DNA from: a bacterium
Lineage (GTDB): Bacteria > SAR324 > XYD2-FULL-50-16
DNA length: 64,000 nt
NCBI GenBank assembly: GCA_018830885.1
Contig: JAHJRI010000076.1
Location: 53,268 to 117,267 of the forward strand
Direction: 5' to 3'
The position numbers and the translations under genes are program-made. The notes beneath the pieces were generated by a model that did not search any database, was not told where the DNA came from, and saw only the letters and a list, made by a program, of their open reading frames with translations. Positions 1 through 8,122 of this stretch are shown here, one piece after another. Position 1 is the stretch's first letter; the number at the start of each line of letters is the position of its first letter.

Positions 1-386
1 TTGCCACCATAGTGGTTCAGTATCCCGGGGTTGGTGACCGCCCATTCATCCACCAGTTGCGAATAGTTACGGAACAGCTCCGGGGAAAAAAACGAACCCG
101 GCACCGGACCATTGACCCATTCAATCTGCAGCGATTCGGGCAACCGGTTTTCAAACGGGTTGACCTCGTATCGCCGCCGGTGCCGGCCTTCCCAGATGTG
201 TATCTTACACTTCTGGCACAGGGCCTTGAGCAGGGTGGTTTTTCCGGTCCCGTTCTCTCCAGCGAAGACCGTCACCGCGCTGGACAGATCCAGCCGGTCC
301 GTTTTCTGAAAAAGGGGGAGACTGAAAGGATACGCCTCCCTGTTGGGAAAGGTGTGCTGCTGGATAACGACTTCCTTCAGATGCAT
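1..386 (-). CDS. AAA-family ATPase, N-terminal part (cut by window edge)
   Basis: The reading frame on the minus strand begins at the ATG ending at 386, preceded by an AGGAG ribosome site, and runs off the window, so only about 128 residues are visible. A Walker A loop GENGTGKTT lies near residues 44-52 after a short beta-strand region, as in ABC/RecF-like predicted ATPases of the COG3910/AAA_21-23 type. The visible part resembles stand-alone cytosolic ATPases that hydrolyse ATP in an unknown process. Walker B and the signature motif would lie outside the window, so no substrate can be named. It stands alone, with about 385 bp of gene-less DNA between it and the MarR gene upstream. Confidence 0.75.
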   Translation of the reverse strand, partial: MHLKEVVIQQHTFPNREAYPFSLPLFQKTDRLDLSSAVTVFAGENGTGKTTLLKALCQKCKIHIWEGRHRRRYEVNPFENRLPESLQIEWVNGPVPGSFFSPELFRNYSQLVDEWAVTNPGILNHYGG

Positions 387-638
387 GGAAGAACTCCTGT
401 TGATGATCCGGTCTGTTCAAACGATCGATCTGCCTCATTCAGGTGTGGTGCCGGTTCAGGGTTGATTCCTGTGACGACATGCGATTCAGACAGACCGAGA
501 CTAGCAAATCCCGGTTTCTTTGTAAAATGGCAGGGTGACCCGGGCAGGGCTAATTTGTCCTACTTTGCTAGGCAGCACCATTATTTAATTCAGATATTGA
601 ATTTGATCAATAGTATTAAATTCAGACCTCTGGCAGCC

Positions 639-715
639 CGTCATCCCCGCGAAAGCGGGGATCCAGATGTATTTCATTGTTTACACTCCTGGACTCCGGC
701 CTACGCGGGAGTGAC
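639..715. repeat. Dispersed REP-like inverted repeat
   Basis: Arms GTCATCCCCGCG (640-651) and CGCGGGAGTGAC (704-715) are imperfectly complementary, and an internal short hairpin CCCCGC-gaaa-GCGGGG sits in the left arm. The sequence belongs to a repeat type widespread in proteobacteria whose reverse translation reads like 'WTPAYAGVT'. A diverged relative lies inside the element at 3341-3527. The rest of the gap 387-771 shows no gene. Confidence 0.7.
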
Positions 716-771
716 ATTGCGAGGGAGAACAAATTAGCCCTGGTGACCCCGCTGCCAGCAGCCCGTGCCGA

Positions 772-1221
772 CTACATGGATTCCAGGATAGCACCCTCCT
801 CCACCTCCCTGATTGCGATGATGGTTCCCAGAAAACGAATGATCGTGTCCATTTCCGTCACACTGAAATCGCTGGTCAGGAGGCTGTTGATCTCATTCAG
901 CACCGGATCCGCCGCTTCGGTGATGGTCCGACCCTTTTGAGTCAGACTGACATGAACGGCCCGACCATCCGTCTCGCTGGCTCGCCGGGTAACCAGACCG
1001 GCAACCACCATGCGACGAACCAGACCGGTGACCGCCGAATTGTTCAATTCCAGCCCGACACTCAGATCCTTCAACAGACAGCCATCATTGCGGCTGAGAT
1101 AAAACAGCGCTGACAGATGGGCCGCCGAAACCCCCAGCACCTTCTGAAAGACTTTCTCCCCCAACTTGCTCAAACTGTGCTGTGCCCGCAGTGCCAGAAA
1201 AAAAAGATGCCTGTGCGCCAT
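772..1221 (-). CDS. MarR-family transcriptional regulator
   Basis: A 149-residue protein of typical MarR length, with the winged helix-turn-helix near residues 45-95 (LKDLSVGLELNNSAVTGLVR as recognition region, then a basic wing with DGRAVHVSLTQKG). MarR proteins are cytosolic dimers that repress nearby genes and release DNA on ligand binding. The ATG at 1221 was chosen because AGGAG lies about 9 bases upstream; a longer frame to 1305 has no such site and adds a non-conserved tail. The upstream region holds a strong palindrome at 1332-1416 overlapping a promoter-like sequence, suggesting autoregulation (inference). The neighbouring genes do not reveal its target. Confidence 0.88.
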   Translation of the reverse strand: MAHRHLFFLALRAQHSLSKLGEKVFQKVLGVSAAHLSALFYLSRNDGCLLKDLSVGLELNNSAVTGLVRRMVVAGLVTRRASETDGRAVHVSLTQKGRTITEAADPVLNEINSLLTSDFSVTEMDTIIRFLGTIIAIREVEEGAILESM

Positions 1222-1331
1222 GTGCCTCCTGCTCCTGTTCGGAAAATCAATCGGTCGCTCCACCCATGCCGACCCGCTCCCTGCCAGCGACTTCATCTGC
1301 CGCACCCGGGAAAAGAGCCGGTGCCCACCAC

Positions 1332-1416
1332 CTTTGACACAGGGTATTCCAGAAGAGCAACCTATTACACATATAAACCAATATAGTGTATATGTGTAAT
1401 AAATAGTGTGTCAAAG
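1332..1416 (-). promoter_or_regulatory. Nested inverted repeats over the marR promoter
   Basis: A perfect 13-bp inverted repeat (TATTACACATATA at 1363-1375, complement at 1389-1401) is flanked by a second perfect 10-bp pair (CTTTGACACA at 1332-1341, complement at 1407-1416). On the minus strand TTGACA (complement of 1410-1415) is followed after 16-18 bases by TATACA/TACACT, a plausible sigma-70 promoter for the MarR gene whose -10 region lies in the inner palindrome. This is the arrangement expected of an autorepressor operator; binding is inferred. Confidence 0.55.
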
Positions 1417-1583
1417 CGGGCTCTGTCTGTCAAGCAGGGAAGATGTCACTCGTTGGGAAGAGGGTTATTGTTAGGGGGGTTGGTGCTTCGGGAGAGAATA
1501 GCACACGGGGCCCCTTGCCGGGGATGAATGTCTGACAGGCAGCTGGGGGCAGTGTCCAGACCGCCTGTTGTTTCCGGCAGGGA

Positions 1584-1856
1584 TCAGTTGAGGGCATCCT
1601 TGAGGGCTTTGCCGGCTCTGAAGGTGGGAACGGTTTTGGCGGGAATGGTGATTGACGCTCCTGTGCGCGGATTTCGACCGGTTCGTTCTGCGCGTCTGGC
1701 TGTCGAAAAGGAACCGAAGCCGATCAACTGGACATCCTCACCGTTTGCCAGGGTTTCCTTCATCTCTTTCAGAATTGAATCGACAGCTTTGCCGGCCTGG
1801 GTTTTCGTCATCTTTAACTCTTCAGCCAGGCGATTGATCAGATCCGTTTTGGTCAT
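1584..1856 (-). CDS. hup: HU-family DNA-binding protein
   Basis: A 90-residue protein, the usual size of HU/IHF subunits. It starts MTKTDLINRLAE and has the conserved arm region GFGSFSTARRAERTGRNPRTG (about residues 46-66) that inserts into the DNA minor groove, followed by IPAKTVPTFRAGKALKDALN. HU dimers bend and compact DNA without strong sequence specificity. A GGAG ribosome site precedes the ATG. The gene is monocistronic between the MarR regulator and the aldo/keto reductase. Assignment to HU rather than IHF rests on the arm sequence and is fairly secure. Confidence 0.95.
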   Translation of the reverse strand: MTKTDLINRLAEELKMTKTQAGKAVDSILKEMKETLANGEDVQLIGFGSFSTARRAERTGRNPRTGASITIPAKTVPTFRAGKALKDALN

Positions 1857-2081
1857 CTCAGCTCCGTGTTCGGGTGTTAGCCAGCAACAAGTAATGTCAT
1901 TGTTCAGCGTCTGTCCTGCAAAAATTCGGATCCTCTGGATCGGTATCGGTGGTGAATCGTACCAAAGCGATCCAGTCTCAACTGAGTCCGGTCATCAGCG
2001 GGGTTTCATCTGTTTGTCACGTTCGGGCGCTTGGTCATCGGGCAATCCTGCGGGTCCGGTATTCGTATCCCGGGCCCGCGG

Positions 2082-3224
2082 TTATTTTTCAGCCAACATC
2101 CAGTCATGGGCGGTTTTCAGCCATTCAACAATGGGGATTTCCTGGGGACAGACCTCTTCGCATTCAAAGCATTCAACACACGCATCGGCCTGTTTGCCAC
2201 CCAGAAACCGTTTGTAGACCATCCGTGGCCGGATGTTGTCCTTGTAACGCTGGCCATCGTTGTACAGCTCAAAGATCTGGAAGATATGCACCCCTTCTGG
2301 ACACGGCATGCAGTATTTGCAGCTGGTACAGGGAATCGGCGTGGTTTTCAGGTACTCTGTACGGATCTCATCGATCAACTGGTGTTCAGCAGCGGACATG
2401 GAACCGACAGCGGCTTTTTCTGCGCTTTCAATATTTTCCGTCACATGGTCCATGGCTGTCATCCCGCTCAGGACCACCGATACTTCCGGCTGGTTCCAGA
2501 CCCACTGCAGGGCCATGTCCGCCTGGGTGCGGTTGACCGGTGCGGTTTTCATCATCGCAGCGATGGTGTCTGGGGGTCGCTTTGTCAGCTGGCCACCCCG
2601 CAGGGGTTCCATGATAATAGTGGCCAGACCGCGGTCGCTGGCATAGCGCAGTCCTTCAAGTCCCGCCTGGAACTCGACATCCATGTAGTTGTACTGAATC
2701 TGACAGACCTCCCACTTGTCATAGGCATCAACAATATCCTTGAAAACATCCAGTGTATCGTGAAAGGAAAACCCCAGATGATGAATCCGACCATCCGCCC
2801 TGGCCTTTTCAGCCCATTCCAGGGCACCCAGATCCCGGAGTTTCGGCCACTGTCTGTCATTCAATCCATGCAGCAGGTAAACCTCGATGGTATCGGTCTG
2901 CAGTCGCTTGAGCTGTTCATTCAGGAGGCGATCGAAATCGCTCTGTTCATTGACAATCCAGGAGGGCAGCTTGGTGGCGATCTTGACCTTTTGGCGGTGA
3001 CCTCCTTTGAGCGCACGACCCAGGAATTTTTCACTGTTTTCACCATGGTAGACATAGGCGGTGTCGACGTAGTTGATTCCCTTGTCGATGGCATAATGGA
3101 GCATTCGGGTTGCCTCCGGTTCGTCGATGGCGGATGGATCCCTGCCGATAACCGGCAGCCGCATGGCACCAAATCCCAGAACCGACACGTCCCAACCCAG
3201 CCTGCCAAAAGGTCTGTATTTCAT
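2082..3224 (-). CDS. Aldo/keto reductase with C-terminal ferredoxin domain
   Basis: 380 residues. The N-terminal roughly 280 residues form an aldo/keto reductase barrel: YVDTAYVYHGENSE supplies the catalytic Asp and Tyr, KIATKLP the Lys and LLHGLND the His. The C-terminus (about residues 290-375) carries two clusters of four cysteines, CTSCKYCMPC and CVECFECEEVC, as in [4Fe-4S] ferredoxin domains. This is the 'aldo/keto reductase, 4Fe-4S' family of anaerobes, cytosolic, with unknown physiological substrate. Two adjacent ATGs exist (3227 and 3224); the second is better spaced from AGAGGG. No operon partner is evident; HU lies 225 bp downstream. Confidence 0.9.
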   Translation of the reverse strand: MKYRPFGRLGWDVSVLGFGAMRLPVIGRDPSAIDEPEATRMLHYAIDKGINYVDTAYVYHGENSEKFLGRALKGGHRQKVKIATKLPSWIVNEQSDFDRLLNEQLKRLQTDTIEVYLLHGLNDRQWPKLRDLGALEWAEKARADGRIHHLGFSFHDTLDVFKDIVDAYDKWEVCQIQYNYMDVEFQAGLEGLRYASDRGLATIIMEPLRGGQLTKRPPDTIAAMMKTAPVNRTQADMALQWVWNQPEVSVVLSGMTAMDHVTENIESAEKAAVGSMSAAEHQLIDEIRTEYLKTTPIPCTSCKYCMPCPEGVHIFQIFELYNDGQRYKDNIRPRMVYKRFLGGKQADACVECFECEEVCPQEIPIVEWLKTAHDWMLAEK

Positions 3225-3340
3225 CATCTCCCTCTTTTTGAAAGTGTGTGCGTATCTCGTGGGACGCTTTTTGTCCCTTCCTGTTTCTTTAAAAACCAAT
3301 TCCGAGTCTATAGACTTTGACCGGCTTTTTCAATCCCCAA

Positions 3341-3527
3341 CCTTGACGGGGTGCACCAAAATCCTGTGGGTAGTCCGTCACACCCGCACAGGCGGGTGTC
3401 CAGATGTGTAAACGGTGAAATACACCTGGAAGCCCACCTCCGTATGCATGACGGGAGAGACACAGCTCTTTCTTGTTGAAACGAAATTCGAAATTGCCCA
3501 CATGATTTTGGTGCACCCCCTTGACGG
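3341..3527. mobile_element. MITE-like element with 23-bp inverted repeats and 9-bp direct repeats
   Basis: The ends at 3348-3370 and 3497-3520 are inverted copies (core GGTGCACCAAAATC, then CTGTGGG against ATGTGGG; one mismatch in about 22 bases). CCTTGACGG occurs immediately outside both ends (3341-3349 and 3519-3527), as expected of a target-site duplication. The interior is too short for a transposase and contains a relative of the repeat at 639-715. It looks like a non-autonomous element of about 170 bp. Confidence 0.7.
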
Positions 3528-3733
3528 AAGCCTCCAATAGGGTGGGTCAATGCCGGGATACCACCGGGACTGACCGGGAAACCGTCATTCAGCAAAGGCT
3601 GCAGGGAATCTATTGTGGGTGGTGGGTTGTTCCACTGAACCCCTTTCATGTTGACAAAGCCTCAAAAAGAAAATAGGGAAGAAATAAGCATCATCCTGGC
3701 CTGACAGGAAATCCGGTTTTCTCCGCTGACACG

Positions 3734-3880
3734 ATAGGGTACCTTGATTCACGGGAACTCAGTCAGCATCAAAGGGTTGGTGTTTCAATAACCCTGGAAG
3801 CCATGGATGGACTCGTGCGTTTCTTGAAAGATCAACCCTTTGGTGCGGTTCTATAATTTTACTGAATCAGGGTGCCCGAT
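3734..3880. repeat. Hairpin repeat element, copy A
   Basis: Outer inverted repeats (3734-3751 and 3863-3880; ATAGGGTACCTTGATTCA with 3 mismatches) enclose complementary arms (AAAGGGTTG..., about 3770-3785 with 3830-3842) around the family core GGAAGCCATGGATGG. This copy ends 25 bp before the selenoprotein start, so it forms much of that gene's upstream region. Compared with copies C-E, the left half of the core is shortened. Confidence 0.6.
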
Positions 3881-3905
3881 AGATATCTTCCAAAAGGACA
3901 TCAAC

Positions 3906-4748
3906 ATGGCACAAATCGATTATATCACCAGTTTAAACGACATGTACCAGAGCCAGGGGTTTCCGCCGTATCAATGGTCTGAATTTGAAAACAGTCCCTG
4001 GACGCCGGTGAACAAACCGCTGGCTGAAATGGTGGTATCCCTGATCAGCTCGGCGGGTATTTCCCGGGACAACCAGGAACCATTCGATCCCTGGGCGGTC
4101 AATGACCTGAGTTTCAGGCAGATTCCCATTGATACCCCCTTTGAGCAGTTAACCCTGCGGCACAACTATTTTGATCATCGAGATGCCGTCACCGATCTCA
4201 ATTGTGTTTTTCCCACCCGGCGACTGTCTGAGCTCGCGGCTGAAAGGATCATCGGCAAACTGGCCCCGACGGCTGTTACCCTTGGTATGGGAAGGCTATA
4301 CAAACGCACGGCCCTGCAAAACGAGACCGTGCCCCGGATTGTTGAGATCCTGAAAAGGGAGCAGGCGGATGCTGTGTTGCTGGTACCCGCCTGACCGCTG
4401 GATCATCAGTCGGTCGGACTGATCGCCCGGAAAATTGAAGAATCCGGAATTCCAACCATCACCGTCGGTTCCTGTCGGGACATGATGGCTTCCGTCAAAC
4501 CACCTCGCAGTGCCTTTCTTGATTTTCCCCTGGGCCATCCATGTGGAAAACCCCATGATGTCCCATTGCAGAAATCAATCATCAAAGATGTACTGGATTT
4601 CCTGGTCACTGCTGAACGGCCGGGGGAAATTCGGGACCTGGTCTATGACTGGGGCCGACCCTTTGGCTGGTCTGACTTTATGCAGGATTTACAGGCGATG
4701 ATCGAAGCGGAAGGGGCCCCTGTCCAGCACTGGAAGCCGAAGGATTGA
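3906..4748 (+). CDS. Selenocysteine-containing GrdB/PrdB-related reductase-family protein
   Basis: The frame starts at ATG 3906 (AAGGA 7 bases upstream) and crosses an in-frame TGA at 4392-4394 to end at 4748, giving 280 residues with Sec at position 163. The context VPA-Sec-PLDHQSVGLIARK and the continuation IPTITVGSC...PPRSAFLDFPLGHPCGKP are continuous with a family annotated as 'glycine/sarcosine/betaine reductase selenoprotein B', whose homologues mostly have Cys at the TGA position. A SECIS-like hairpin follows at once (separate entry). The function of this short family is unknown; by analogy with GrdB the Sec would be a redox or nucleophilic centre. No GrdA/GrdC/GrdE partners are present. 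A methyltransferase and a flavin oxidoreductase follow on the same strand. Read conventionally, the protein would be cut at residue 162. Confidence 0.85.
4395..4430 (+). promoter_or_regulatory. Bacterial SECIS element
   Basis: Directly after the TGA, ATCAGTC (4405-4411) pairs with GACTGAT (4417-4423) around the loop GGTCG. A lower stem, CCG (4395-4397) with CGG (4428-4430) plus GG with CC, can extend it. The loop GGUC starts 17 bases after the UGA, close to the spacing in the E. coli fdhF SECIS, whose apical loop also carries GGUC. Such hairpins recruit SelB with Sec-tRNA. Confidence 0.8.
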
Positions 4749-4858
4749 TGGTTTCACAACCAGGAGCCCGCCTTTCAGTTGGGATCCGGACCCCGGATGC
4801 CGGATGCCGGATCACTGCAACCATGTTGACGTCAACCCCTTTTCCAGAGGAGCGGAAA

Positions 4859-5866
4859 ATGAATCAACCATCGAAAAAGATCGGCACCATTCGTCTGCAA
4901 AACCTGAGTTACGCCCATAAACAGGCAGCAACCCTGATGGCTGCGGTGGAACTGGACCTGTTCACCCATGTCTCCCGGGGATGTTCGCAGCTCTCCGATA
5001 TTGCCGATACCCTGCAGATCAGCCGGATCAATGCCGAAAGGCTGGTTGTCGCCTGCGCGGCACTGGGGTTGCTGGAAAAAACAGACGGCGAGTACCAGAA
5101 TGCTGCGGATGTGGACCGTTTTCTGGTCAAAGGCAAACCCACCTATATTGGCCCGTGGCTTCTTTTTTCCCGCATGGATTTTGAAAAATGGCGCGATCTG
5201 GGAACATTTCTGAAATCGGATGAACCGCCCAAAACCCTGGGTCTCTATGAAACGCTCACCGAGGAGATGGCCCGGGAATACCATGAAGCGACCTACAGTG
5301 TCGGACTGGGGGCCGGTATGCTGTTTGCGAGGGACGTGGACATGAGCCAGCGATCGCTGATCCTTGATCTGGGAGGCGGTTCAGGGGCATACTGTATCGC
5401 TGCTGTCCAGAAATACCCGCATCTCCAGGCTGTCGTCCTGGATTTTGAACCGGTCTGCCGGATCACAGACCGGTTTATTGCCCAGTGGGGGTTGACTGAA
5501 AACATTACAACCCGCCCGGGAGACTTCACCCGTGACCCGCTGCCCCAGGATGCCGACCTGATGATCATGGCCAGCAACCTGCCCCAGTACAGCGGCCAGA
5601 TGTTAATCCGCATACTTTCCAAGGCTTATGAGAGTCTCGTTCCCGGCGGCGAGTTTCATCTGGTGGGAGAAACCCTGAACGACGAAAAAACGGGTCCCCT
5701 GGGGCCTGCTCTCTGGGGCATTCACGAATCGCTGTTTGGCAGCGAAGGTCGATCCCACTCGGAATCCGAGGTTCGGCATTACCTGGAGACGGCCGGATTC
5801 AGCAAGGTCACCATCAATCCATTCATTCCCGGGTCCCTCAGCCGCATCACCGGGATAAAAAAATAA
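4859..5866 (+). CDS. SAM-dependent methyltransferase, acetylserotonin O-methyltransferase-like
   Basis: 335 residues. An N-terminal winged-helix dimerisation domain (about residues 15-95, VELDLFTHVS...ISRINAERLVVACAALGLLEK) is followed by a Rossmann SAM-binding domain with DLGGGSG near residue 170, as in the Methyltransf_2 family. These cytosolic enzymes methylate hydroxyl or thiol groups of small molecules. The residues used as catalytic base in plant enzymes are not obvious, so the acceptor cannot be named. The ATG at 4859 is preceded by GAGGAG; an upstream extension to 4745 covers a low-complexity stretch and lacks a ribosome site. It lies 110 bp after the selenoprotein and 15 bp before the flavoprotein, probably co-transcribed. 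Confidence 0.85.
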   Translation: MNQPSKKIGTIRLQNLSYAHKQAATLMAAVELDLFTHVSRGCSQLSDIADTLQISRINAERLVVACAALGLLEKTDGEYQNAADVDRFLVKGKPTYIGPWLLFSRMDFEKWRDLGTFLKSDEPPKTLGLYETLTEEMAREYHEATYSVGLGAGMLFARDVDMSQRSLILDLGGGSGAYCIAAVQKYPHLQAVVLDFEPVCRITDRFIAQWGLTENITTRPGDFTRDPLPQDADLMIMASNLPQYSGQMLIRILSKAYESLVPGGEFHLVGETLNDEKTGPLGPALWGIHESLFGSEGRSHSESEVRHYLETAGFSKVTINPFIPGSLSRITGIKK

Positions 5867-5881
5867 AACGGACGAGGTATT

Positions 5882-6952
5882 GTGAAAACACGCATCACTG
5901 AGTTGCTGAACATCCGGTATCCCATCGTGGAAGCGCCCATGGCCTGGATTACCGATGCCAGACTGGCAGCCGCAGTCTCGGAAGCGGGTGGTCTGGGGAC
6001 CATCGGGCCCAATGCCGGAACGGACAAAGTCACATCGGACGTGCATGAAACCGGTGAGCGTCTGCGGAGTCAGATTCGGCTTTGCAGGGAGCTGACCCAA
6101 TATCCATTTGCGGTTAATTTCGTTGTCGGTGTTGTCGGCTGGGATCGAAAATACAGCGACCGCTGTGTGGCGGTGGGGATTGAAGAAGGGGTGCCGGTGG
6201 CGATTGTCTCCCAGGGCAGTCCCGCTGTTTACACCCAGCGGTTGAAGGAGGCCGGTATGACGGTGATTCACGTCTGTTCGACGGTTCGTCATGTCATCAA
6301 GGCGGAAGCATCAGGTGTCGATGCGGTTGTGGTTTCCGGAACCGAAGGGGGTGGTCACAGTGGATTTGACCAGATCACCACCCTCTGCCTCGTGCCCCAG
6401 GCAGCGGATGCGTCGACTATTCCCGTTATCGCCGGTGGTGGCATTGTCGATGCCAGGGGGCTGACGGGCGCTCTTTCGCTGGGGGCCGACGGTATCTATA
6501 TGGGTACCCGGTTTATCGCCACCCGGGAATGCCTGGCCCATGACAACGTGAAACAGGCGCTGCTGGATGCTGTCGATACCAGTACGATCGCCATCCGGCA
6601 TGGAAACCCGGTCGCAGCAGGGGTTAATGACACGGAAAACCGGGGCTTTGTTGAAGAACGACGGGGTTCGATTCGGATGCTGGTGAATGACTACCTGAGA
6701 CAGGTGATTGCGAAGGAGGGCATGATCACCTCGTTTGAGCAGGCCATGCAGACGGATGGAGAACCAGCGCCTGCCTCGGAGAGCAACCGCACCGTGGAGG
6801 CCTTCATCATGGGGAACCTGGAGCGGAACAGCATCACGGCCGGCCAGGGAGCAGCCATGATCTGGGACATTCCCAGTTGCCGTGAACTGATCGAAACCAT
6901 TGTCAGCGAAGCCCGGCCCATCGTCGAGCGGCTGAACACCATCTTCCGGTAA
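5882..6952 (+). CDS. NAD(P)H-dependent flavin oxidoreductase, nitronate monooxygenase/FabK family
   Basis: 356 residues with a GTG start behind GAGG. The TIM-barrel signatures of the NPD/nitronate monooxygenase family are present: NIRYPIVEAPMAWITDARLAAAVSEAGGLG at the N-terminus, SGTEGGGHSG near residue 155, PVIAGGGIVDARG and LGADGIYMGTRF for FMN phosphate binding. The family includes nitronate oxidases and FabK-type enoyl-ACP reductases; sequence alone does not decide between them, and in anaerobes the physiological reaction is usually unknown. It follows the methyltransferase by 15 bp. The 3' end overlaps the convergent HD-domain gene by 50 bp. Confidence 0.85.
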   Translation: MKTRITELLNIRYPIVEAPMAWITDARLAAAVSEAGGLGTIGPNAGTDKVTSDVHETGERLRSQIRLCRELTQYPFAVNFVVGVVGWDRKYSDRCVAVGIEEGVPVAIVSQGSPAVYTQRLKEAGMTVIHVCSTVRHVIKAEASGVDAVVVSGTEGGGHSGFDQITTLCLVPQAADASTIPVIAGGGIVDARGLTGALSLGADGIYMGTRFIATRECLAHDNVKQALLDAVDTSTIAIRHGNPVAAGVNDTENRGFVEERRGSIRMLVNDYLRQVIAKEGMITSFEQAMQTDGEPAPASESNRTVEAFIMGNLERNSITAGQGAAMIWDIPSCRELIETIVSEARPIVERLNTIFR

Positions 6953-7394
6953 CAACGGTTCGTTTATACTCCCTGAAACTGACGGTCTTGTCAGCCATTG
7001 AGACCAGCAGGGATTCCGGGTAATGGGGGGGAATCGGCGTCAGGGGCCACATGTGTCTCAGGATGGCATTCTTTTCGATGGCATTGAGTCTGAAATAGCG
7101 CCCGGCATTTTTCAAGGCGATGTGGGAATGCTTGACGCCATGGAAACCCGGGCTGTCCGTATGCCAGTCATAGAGATAAAAATCATGCAACAGCGCTCCG
7201 CGGGTTGCTGAACAGGTGTCCAGTCCCCACCGCCCGGCTGTTCTGAAAACAAGATCCGCCACTGCCAGGGTGTGTTCCAGGCAGGAGACATCGGCATGGT
7301 GGCGGTAACCGGCCATGGAAAGAAACAGGCTGTTTTCCAGAATCTCCTGCAACGCAGGTTCATCCCGCATGGCACCCAGATATCGATCGTTCAT
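6903..7394 (-). CDS. HD-domain phosphohydrolase-like protein
   Basis: 163 residues. The HD signature is visible as H41 (CLEHTLAVAD), H70-D71 (ALLHDFYLYDWH) and downstream histidines in KHSHIALKNA, followed by a conserved SMADKTVSF helix. HD proteins are metal-dependent phosphohydrolases acting on nucleotides or phosphorylated ligands; the subgroup here is commonly annotated only as 'HD family'. AAGGAA precedes the ATG. It lies directly downstream of the TetR/membrane-protein pair (4-bp overlap with the latter) and is probably part of that operon. Its last 50 bp overlap the convergent flavoprotein gene. Confidence 0.82.
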   Translation of the reverse strand: MNDRYLGAMRDEPALQEILENSLFLSMAGYRHHADVSCLEHTLAVADLVFRTAGRWGLDTCSATRGALLHDFYLYDWHTDSPGFHGVKHSHIALKNAGRYFRLNAIEKNAILRHMWPLTPIPPHYPESLLVSMADKTVSFREYKRTVVTGRWCSAARRWAGLR

Positions 7395-8122
7395 CGCTTC
7401 CTTCTCTTAAAACCGAGGTTGTGGAATTTCGCCGACCGGTTTTTTCCCAGGCGGATCACCCATTCCGGGGCTGATGTCAACAGATGCCGGACGGCAATAC
7501 CGGCCGGTACTCGATGCGGCCAGTACCGGGTCATTTTTCTGTTCAGGTAGGACCGGCCCAGGTACCATATTCCGGAAGAATAGATGATATCTGCCTGCAA
7601 CATGAGGATTCCCACGCCGTTGATCAGCATCAGCTGCTGATCGCGCATGTGCCCGATCAGCAACATGGAGAGGGGATAGATCGTTTTCTCAATTCCCAGC
7701 GACAGGACGGCCCAGGCGATTGAATAGGGTAAACAGACATGTCCCCGGACATTCAGAAGATTGTCTGAATAGTCCCAGTATCGCCTCTTGAACAGACGAA
7801 CCATCACCTCTCCGGTGATAAACTCCATTCCCGTAATCACGGTAAAATAGATCGCCAACCGGATCAGGATCGATTGCTGCTGGGTGATGATGATGGTCAG
7901 CGTGATAAAAACACCGGCATTGCCATACAATGGTACCAGCGGCCCGGTGAGAAACCCCGCATTGAAAAACCGACCGTAACTCACCGAGCGATAAGCGGTT
8001 TCCAGCATCCAGCCGAGCAGGGAATAGAGAAAAAACAGAAACAGCAGCTGATTGCCGGTGACGGCATTTTCAATCATCTGGTAATCAATATATCCCTCAT
8101 TCAGTAACTGACTCAAGACCAT
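7391..8122 (-). CDS. Multi-spanning membrane protein, ABC_trans_CmpB (COG4905) family
   Basis: 243 residues with about five hydrophobic segments. LFFLYSLLGWMLETAYRSVSYGRFFNAGFLTGPLVPLYG near the N-terminus and GEVMVRLFKRRYWDYSDNLLNVRGHVCL are the hallmark motifs of PF06541, often labelled 'putative ABC transporter permease' although no transport partner is established. ATG 8122 is taken as start because GGAGG lies 5 bases upstream; a GTG two codons earlier is less well spaced. The start overlaps the end of the upstream TetR gene by 26 bp, so translation is likely coupled and the regulator probably governs this gene. Confidence 0.85.
   Translation of the reverse strand: MVLSQLLNEGYIDYQMIENAVTGNQLLFLFFLYSLLGWMLETAYRSVSYGRFFNAGFLTGPLVPLYGNAGVFITLTIIITQQQSILIRLAIYFTVITGMEFITGEVMVRLFKRRYWDYSDNLLNVRGHVCLPYSIAWAVLSLGIEKTIYPLSMLLIGHMRDQQLMLINGVGILMLQADIIYSSGIWYLGRSYLNRKMTRYWPHRVPAGIAVRHLLTSAPEWVIRLGKNRSAKFHNLGFKRRKR

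Noticed and set aside
12-737. Plus-strand open frame of about 241 codons at the window start
   Set aside because: It overlaps the ATPase gene with its Walker A motif on the other strand and runs through a REP-like repeat; the 'WTPAYAGVT' end comes from that repeat.
2031-3320. Long plus-strand open frame of about 429 codons opposite the aldo/keto reductase
   Set aside because: It has no motif, no ribosome site and lies wholly antisense to a gene with clear catalytic and iron-sulfur motifs.
4482-4748. Separate small gene starting at ATG 4482
   Set aside because: It is in the same frame as the upstream selenoprotein part and continues its family motifs, so reading through TGA is the better explanation.
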